Below, one piece after another: positions 58,910 through 64,000 of a stretch of 64,000 nt of DNA. Source of the stretch: Chrysoporthe austroafricana (taxonomy: Eukaryota > Ascomycota > Sordariomycetes > Diaporthales > Cryphonectriaceae); NCBI GenBank assembly GCA_001051155.2, contig JYIP02000002.1, forward strand, positions 441,583-505,582, in the 5' to 3' direction. The translations under genes were made by a program, and so were the position numbers. Position 1 is the first letter of the stretch. Every line of letters begins with the position of its first letter. A model generated the notes under the pieces. It was not told the origin of the DNA and searched no databases. It was given only the letters and a program-made list of their open reading frames with translations.

Positions 58910-60211
58910 TCACCCCATAGAAGGAGCATGTTGGAACATACGGAGGTCAGGCCCGGCATTTCCCAGTTCTCTACGCAAAAAGGCGCCGAACTTCTCCAAC
59001 ACCAGGGTCCCTACAACTTCAGCCTCCGCCTCTTGCCCAATCCGGGTCAGGTGCTGAGCAGCATCCGTGGCCATAAAGACGACTCGCTTTACGACAGCCT
59101 TGGAAGAGAGGGACCCAGTGGTATCAGTCGGTGACTTTTGGCCTGCCTGACTCTCATGTTCCAGACGATTCCTCAGGCGCTCGAGCATAGGTGACTTGAG
59201 GTATCGGACAGCCAGGGTGGCGTCAGGATGGGTGGGATGATGTAGGTCGAGATGGGCCCTATCGATCTGGACAGACTTGGCCAGCCTCCACAACTGCTCG
59301 CTCATGGAAGCGAAGGCATCGAAGAGGGCCTCAGAGGGCCGGGAGCGCTGCCAGGCGAAGACTGTAGACCACACGGACAGGGCCCTCCAGGAGTCGATAG
59401 CGGTAGCCCCGAAGAGCTGATTCTCGCGGAACATGTCGCCGGCCCGTATGATGGAGGCATATCCGCTGTCTAGGGGGGCGCCCGGGGTGATCTTTGTCCG
59501 TACCAGGGCAGAGAGGAGATTGGAGGCAGATGCGGTGTTCTGCTTGGAGGACAGCACGGGGCCGTCACCACGCATCCACCGATCCAGCCAGGTCCAGGCG
59601 ACCTCCTCAAGGCCTTCTTCGACCATGAACGGGATCAGGTTGGTGATAAGGGGCCGGCATTGGATGAAGGACAGATCCCGCTCCAGGCCCGATGAGCGGA
59701 GCCACTGGAGGACACGGAGGGCGGTGCCGGAGGCGGCCATGGACTCGTTGACGGAGATGGAGGACGATTGGGCGATGGCGTCGCGCTTTGCGATCAAGAC
59801 ACCGGCAGCGCGTTGTGGACTCATCAGACCCTTCGCGACAGCCTGGTCGAAGACGTCCATAGGATCCCGCTCGGCGGGCAGCGCCGGAGCAGCCTTGGAG
59901 GGGTCATAGCTGAAGAGGGGGTTGGAGAGGATGGCGCGGACGTGACGGTCGGTCGGGCGGCGGTGGGAGTCGTGAGCGGTCGGGGAGGCCGAGGCGTTCG
60001 CAGTCAGGTCTGGGATGGCGGCGGGAGAAAAGGCCGGGGTCGGTGGGATGTTCTGGGGCCAGTAGCCGTGCTCCTTGTCGAGGTTCTTGCGGAAGGAGGT
60101 GGTCAGGGCCTTGAGCAGGCGCTGAGATTCGCGTTGATTCAGCGGGGGAGGATGGTGGACCTTGGCGAAGAGGGCATTGAAGGGATTCAGCAACGTCTTC
60201 GTGCCGAGCAT
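58910..60211 (-). CDS. Conserved-looking fungal protein of unknown function
   Basis: Single-exon frame of 433 codons with a clear coding look. It begins MLGTKTLLNPFNALFAKVHH and continues with NQRESQRLLKALTTSFRKNL. A probably disordered Ala/Pro/Ser stretch (about residues 55-90) is followed by a helical region: HVRAILSNPLFSYDPSK, DPMDVFDQAVAKGLMSPQRA, LQWLRSSGLERDLSFI and VEEGLEEVAWTWLDRWM. It ends with RELGNAGPDLRMFQHAPSMG. The basic, hydroxylated N-terminus without acidic residues in the first 20 positions is compatible with mitochondrial import, but this is weak. No catalytic motif or named domain was recognised. It is divergent from DEF1, with 1.8 kb between them. Confidence 0.75.
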   Translation of the reverse strand: MLGTKTLLNPFNALFAKVHHPPPLNQRESQRLLKALTTSFRKNLDKEHGYWPQNIPPTPAFSPAAIPDLTANASASPTAHDSHRRPTDRHVRAILSNPLFSYDPSKAAPALPAERDPMDVFDQAVAKGLMSPQRAAGVLIAKRDAIAQSSSISVNESMAASGTALRVLQWLRSSGLERDLSFIQCRPLITNLIPFMVEEGLEEVAWTWLDRWMRGDGPVLSSKQNTASASNLLSALVRTKITPGAPLDSGYASIIRAGDMFRENQLFGATAIDSWRALSVWSTVFAWQRSRPSEALFDAFASMSEQLWRLAKSVQIDRAHLDLHHPTHPDATLAVRYLKSPMLERLRNRLEHESQAGQKSPTDTTGSLSSKAVVKRVVFMATDAAQHLTRIGQEAEAEVVGTLVLEKFGAFLRRELGNAGPDLRMFQHAPSMG

Positions 60212-62056
60212 CTTGACGCGTCGACGGCCGCTGTGGCCAGCCCACTGATTCGGGGGTGGTCGGGGTGGTGCGCGCTGCGGCGACGTTGACGGCGACGGCG
60301 ACGGCGACGGTACGGGTAACGGGACAGGTGATGCGGGATGTCGGTCGTCAGGATGAGTTACTAGCAGCCTCCATGAGACTAGCGTGCTTCTTGTCCTGCC
60401 AACAGAGGGTTCCCTCGGCTGAGGGTATGTCTAGGTCGCTGTGGCGTGGTGTAGTTGAAGGTTGGAGGTCAATGGGAGGGACTAGGTCACATCATGTCAT
60501 CCTGGAAGTAGGACAGGGCATGAGAGGAGAGGAGAGGAGGCAGTTATGGTGGTGCCCCACCAGGCGAGCCTAGGTACTGGGGTGGAGCCCCCAGGTGCCA
60601 GGTCCTTTCCTCACCTGTGTTGCCTGCCTCAGTGCCTCCCTCCGACTCAGCTAGCTACTGACGACCGGGGTACGTAGCCCCCACGTGATAAGAGCTACTT
60701 CTTGTGCCATAACAGTAAACCTATATGTCCGTATATGTGTATATATGATGCCATCGACCATTGAGATACTATGCAGATCTCCATCCTGCAGACGGGACCC
60801 CTTACACCACCATACCCTGAATGGACAGGACAATGCTGGAAACCAGGCGGCTCTGGAAGCACCACTCCTTCACATCAATGATTGTAGCCCTGTGCAGCTG
60901 CTGTGACACTGGTCTCCTCCAATCCGACCCACCTCGAGGATGCCTGTAGTGCCTAGTGGTATGCCTGAAGGTGTCGTTGAGATCACGAGGCCTACCCAGC
61001 GTGCCAGCGCGCCAGGGAGGGAAGGGATCTGATCATATCGAGCCAGATGGGCCAGAACCCTGGTAGCTGCATTCCTGCCCTGCAGTTACGAGGAGATGCC
61101 GAGTTCACAGGGTTGATGGCTCTATGCTCTTTACTATAAAAGGCTGCTTCTGTGAGGTGAGGTCAGTGGACCTCAGAAGGCAAGAAGAGCCTCCTTTTTG
61201 CGCCTGGGCAGCTCTGTGTGGCCTGCAGGCCGCTTTCAGGTAGCCTGGCACCTGGTAGCAAGCCTCTCCCCCAGATTTTCCCGTGGTCAGCCCAGTGACT
61301 GGGGCTGGGTGGCTACTTAGAGGTCTTAACAGGTTTTGGTGTGTTATACACGTGTCTGGTGTTAGGTAGTGGCCGGTACGGCTTGTAGCTGGTCCGTGCC
61401 TTCCAACCCCCCCTGGCGGCCTGCGCCTCACCACTCCAAATTCGTCCAGTTGCGCTGCTGCAGGGCCTTAACAGGCGTCAAGGTGCCTTGCTCGAACCTT
61501 TGACTTGGACTTCTTCCTTCCCCAGTGCCCCAATCCCCCATCCCAATTCCACAACTCAGCTCAGCTCAGCTCAGGACCCAAAAGGTATTTGGATTGCACC
61601 TTAGCCTCAACCTCAGCCCAAGCACCACCCACATGCACAGCACAGCTCACCACCCCCAGAACTGGCCCATGCCTCTCCTTGCCTTGTGAAGGAGCCAGGC
61701 TGCTGCTGTTCTCTTCTGTGTCTTGGTGGACGAATTGATTTTCACCACCTCCGACTTTTTCCCATCCAAGCCAAGGCCGACCCAGGCAAACCTTTTCCAG
61801 ACAGTCAGTCCCTTTGCCTCCTCCACCCCCTCTGCCGTTCACCACCTCGTCACCAGCCGTCACCAGCCTGGCTGAGCCCTCCTTGCAGGACGAGCTGACA
61901 TCCTGCAGCCTTACCCACCTGGTCTCGCCCATTTTCTGACGACGACTCGACACCCACCGACCCGCCCAACCTCCCCGCCTCCCCACGACCGTCTCGCTCG
62001 AGCGATACAGTCGCAGCCAGCAGCCCTTCCTCTCGAAACCATAATCACAACCAGAC
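60212..62056. promoter_or_regulatory. Divergent region between unknown gene and DEF1
   Basis: 1.8 kb between divergent starts. It contains a short GGCGAC repeat at about 60,285-60,312 and an AGCTC repeat near 61,557-61,575. The last 500 bp are strongly pyrimidine-rich (CCACC and CTCCC runs), as in a long fungal 5' UTR. The 403-codon minus frame 61561-62772 is antisense to DEF1 and is not a gene. Confidence 0.5.
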
Positions 62057-64000
62057 ATGTCTGACGTACAGGCGAGGCCAGCTGCCTCGCGCGGCAGGGG
62101 CTCCTCAGCCCGTGGCGGAAGAGGTGGTCTCTCTAGTCGGGGCGGTCGCGGCACACGATCTGCTGCTGCCACCAACGGCGACGCGAAGCACGACTCCGAG
62201 CCTACCTCCCTGCCCACCCTTGAGGACCAGGGCGAGATCGCGGACCTCAACAAGGCGCACGGCTCCCAGCTCCCCCTCATCAAGGAGCTTTTCCCCACCT
62301 GGTCAGAGGTCGACATCCTATATGCCCTCAAGGAGACTGACGGCGATGTGACGATGACTATCGAGCGCATCGCTGAGGGTAAGCTAACCACCCGCTCTTG
62401 CGCGCCCCCCTTTCCGACGGCCACGGCATGAGAAACCCGCGGGGCTAACCTGTCCGCCTCGCTGTCTCTAGGTAACATCTCACAATGGGGTGAGGTTTCC
62501 AACCAGAAGAAGGACCGTACCAAATCTAAGGCCAAGGACACGTTCACCACTACTACCGGCGCCGACGCCCCTGCTGCGACCAATGCCAGAGCTGCTCGAG
62601 GTGGTCGTCCTGATGGCGGTCGTGGCCGTGGCCGCGCCACCGAGCGCGGCGGTCGCGGTGCTGGCCGAGGACGGTCCGCGAACCCCACCACCAATGGCTC
62701 CCGTGTCAAGGAGAACCAGCCCTTGTCCGTCCCTACCGACGAGTCTACCGCTTGGGATACAACCAAGAGCAACGATGACGGCGGCTGGGCTCAGGCCGCG
62801 GCCGCCACCTCGTGGGAGGCTCCCGCCGCCTCTGACCCTGCTCCTGCCGCGCCTGCTAAGCCTGCTGCATCTCAACAGACCACCGTCATCCCGCAGGGGA
62901 CGCAAAAGACATGGGCCAGCATGCTCCGGCAGTCGACTGCCCCCAAGCCCGCTCCGCAGCCTCCCAAAGAGACCTCTGCACCCAAGGCCGATCCTGTGCT
63001 TGAGCCCCTCCCTGCTGCCGCGGAGCCATCTGCTCCTGCCCCAGACCCGACTCCGGTCTCAGCCCCCGAACCCGAACCCGAGTCGATCGCTGAGCTGCCC
63101 GCTGAGCCACATGAGGAGCAGGCTCCGGCAGACAACACTACGGTAGTCGTGCCAGAAGTTGCTTTGCCGCCCTCCAAGGACCAGTTGACTGAGACGAACC
63201 TTGAGCAGGTTGTCGACGAGTCGCACCCTCCTGTGACGGACACCGTTCACAGTGAGGCCGCAGATTCGTGGGATCCACGTGCTGCCGCCGTCAGCGCGAC
63301 TGCCACTCCGCTCTCCGCCTCGCAAGCCCAACACCAGTCACACAAGACCCCTGCCAGCGGGTTTGCTGCCACGGCTATCAAAGCCACGGAGCGCTCCGCT
63401 GTGCCTCGTACGCCGAGCCACCAGCGGCGATTCTTGGACCAGCAGGAGGCCGTTCGCATGCCCGTCGCTGCCAGCCAGCAGCTGGAGCGGACCACGCTCC
63501 AGTTCGGTGCTTTCAACCTGAATGGGACCGAGGACGATATCGATGGCGACCGTGAGGAACCCGAGACCCGCGCCCAGCCTCCCGCAGACTCTCCCGTTAC
63601 CCAACCTCGCGCCTCCCTGCCACCTGCACCGCCAGCTACTGTACCCGACACGTACTCTGCCCAGAAAGCCGTCTCCTCCCTCCCATCCGGCGCGAACCCT
63701 GCTGGTACTATAATTCCCGTCCTGCCCGAGGGCGCACACCCCCCCCTGGGCCACCTGCTGCCTCACGATGCTAATGCTGGTCCAGCAGCTCAAGCTCCCC
63801 CCACCGCGCCCGCCGCTCAACAGCCCTCTGCTCAAGGTAGCCATTCTGACTTGATCTTTCTCGACCCATCCATCCAACAAGTTGGGATCAACATGCTGAC
63901 GTCGTCTTTTGCACCAGCCGCGGTACCTCAACCTCCCACGCAGCCAGCCGCCCAACAGTTTGGCCGGTTCGGCCAGGCCGCGACCCAAGAGCAGTCTACT
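62057..64000 (+). CDS. DEF1: RNA polymerase II degradation factor Def1, 3' end beyond window
   Basis: Promotes ubiquitylation and proteasomal removal of stalled Rpb1 after DNA damage. Three visible exons: 62057-62378, 62472-63836 and 63918 to the window end; introns 93 and 81 bp. At least 590 residues are seen, still open. The N-terminus has RGG-type repeats (SRGRGSSARGGRGGLSSRGG), then a CUE-type ubiquitin-binding domain at about 67-108 (QLPLIKELFPTWSEVDILYA, LKETDGDVTMTIERIAEG). NISQWGEVSNQKKDRTKSKA directly after it is the family's conserved link. A second Arg/Gly patch (GGRPDGGRGRGRATERGGRG) follows, then a long Pro/Ala/Gln-rich tail. In yeast Def1 the Gln-rich tail controls nuclear entry by processing. 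The third exon is Gln-rich from its start (VPQPPTQPAAQQF). Confidence 0.92.

Noticed and set aside
61561..62772. 403-codon minus-strand frame
   Set aside because: It is antisense to the DEF1 leader and its CUE/RGG exons; the composition mirrors GC-rich sense codons and there is no domain.

Overview
The window looks like a nuclear contig from a filamentous ascomycete (Pezizomycotina, most likely Sordariomycetes). The clues are 50-120 bp introns with GTRNGY/YAG ends, fungal gene content (a DIM-5-type H3K9 methyltransferase, GID4/Vid24, Def1, Dap1, sugar porters), and a sharp split into two compartments. Positions 1 to about 18,980 are extremely AT-rich, full of TpA and stop codons, and contain only dead transposons. 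From about 18,980 to 64,000 the DNA is GC-rich and gene-dense. That contrast is the usual footprint of repeat-induced point mutation (RIP).

The AT-rich block is mostly one giant imperfect palindrome. Arm 1-7862 is the inverted copy of 7912-~15779 around a spacer of about 50 bp. Each arm carries a decayed chromodomain-bearing Ty3/Gypsy retroelement (Gag, RT, RNase H, integrase, chromodomain), minus strand on the left and plus strand on the right. The centre consists of foldback-element arms and an 18-bp minisatellite whose units are themselves palindromic. An intact relative of the foldback element lies at 18359-18872. Between them, ~15,880-17,675, is a second decayed long reading frame that I could not identify.

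The GC-rich part, left to right: H3K9 methyltransferase dim-5 (+), UBTD-type ubiquitin-domain protein (+), beta-COP SEC26 (-), mago nashi (+), GID4/VID24 (+), TRM11 (-), RPP40 (+), small ankyrin protein (-), ribosomal protein RPL28/uL15 (+), Dap1/PGRMC haem protein (+), an F-box pseudogene and an amino-acid permease relic, an MFS sugar porter (-), a membrane kelch protein (+), an FAD-dependent KstD-like dehydrogenase (-), an unidentified 433-residue protein (-), and DEF1 (+, cut by the window end). I assigned all introns by eye from splice sites plus reading-frame and family continuity.

Links worth noting: the H3K9 methyltransferase that in Neurospora marks RIP-mutated DNA sits about 0.85 kb from a large RIP-mutated block. 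TRM11 and RPP40, both acting on tRNA maturation, are divergent from a 512-bp promoter containing a telobox-like AAACCCTAACCC. The F-box pseudogene carries six in-frame TAG codons, all explicable as CAG to TAG, i.e. a RIP-type change outside the AT block. I found no tRNA, rRNA, CRISPR or prokaryotic features.
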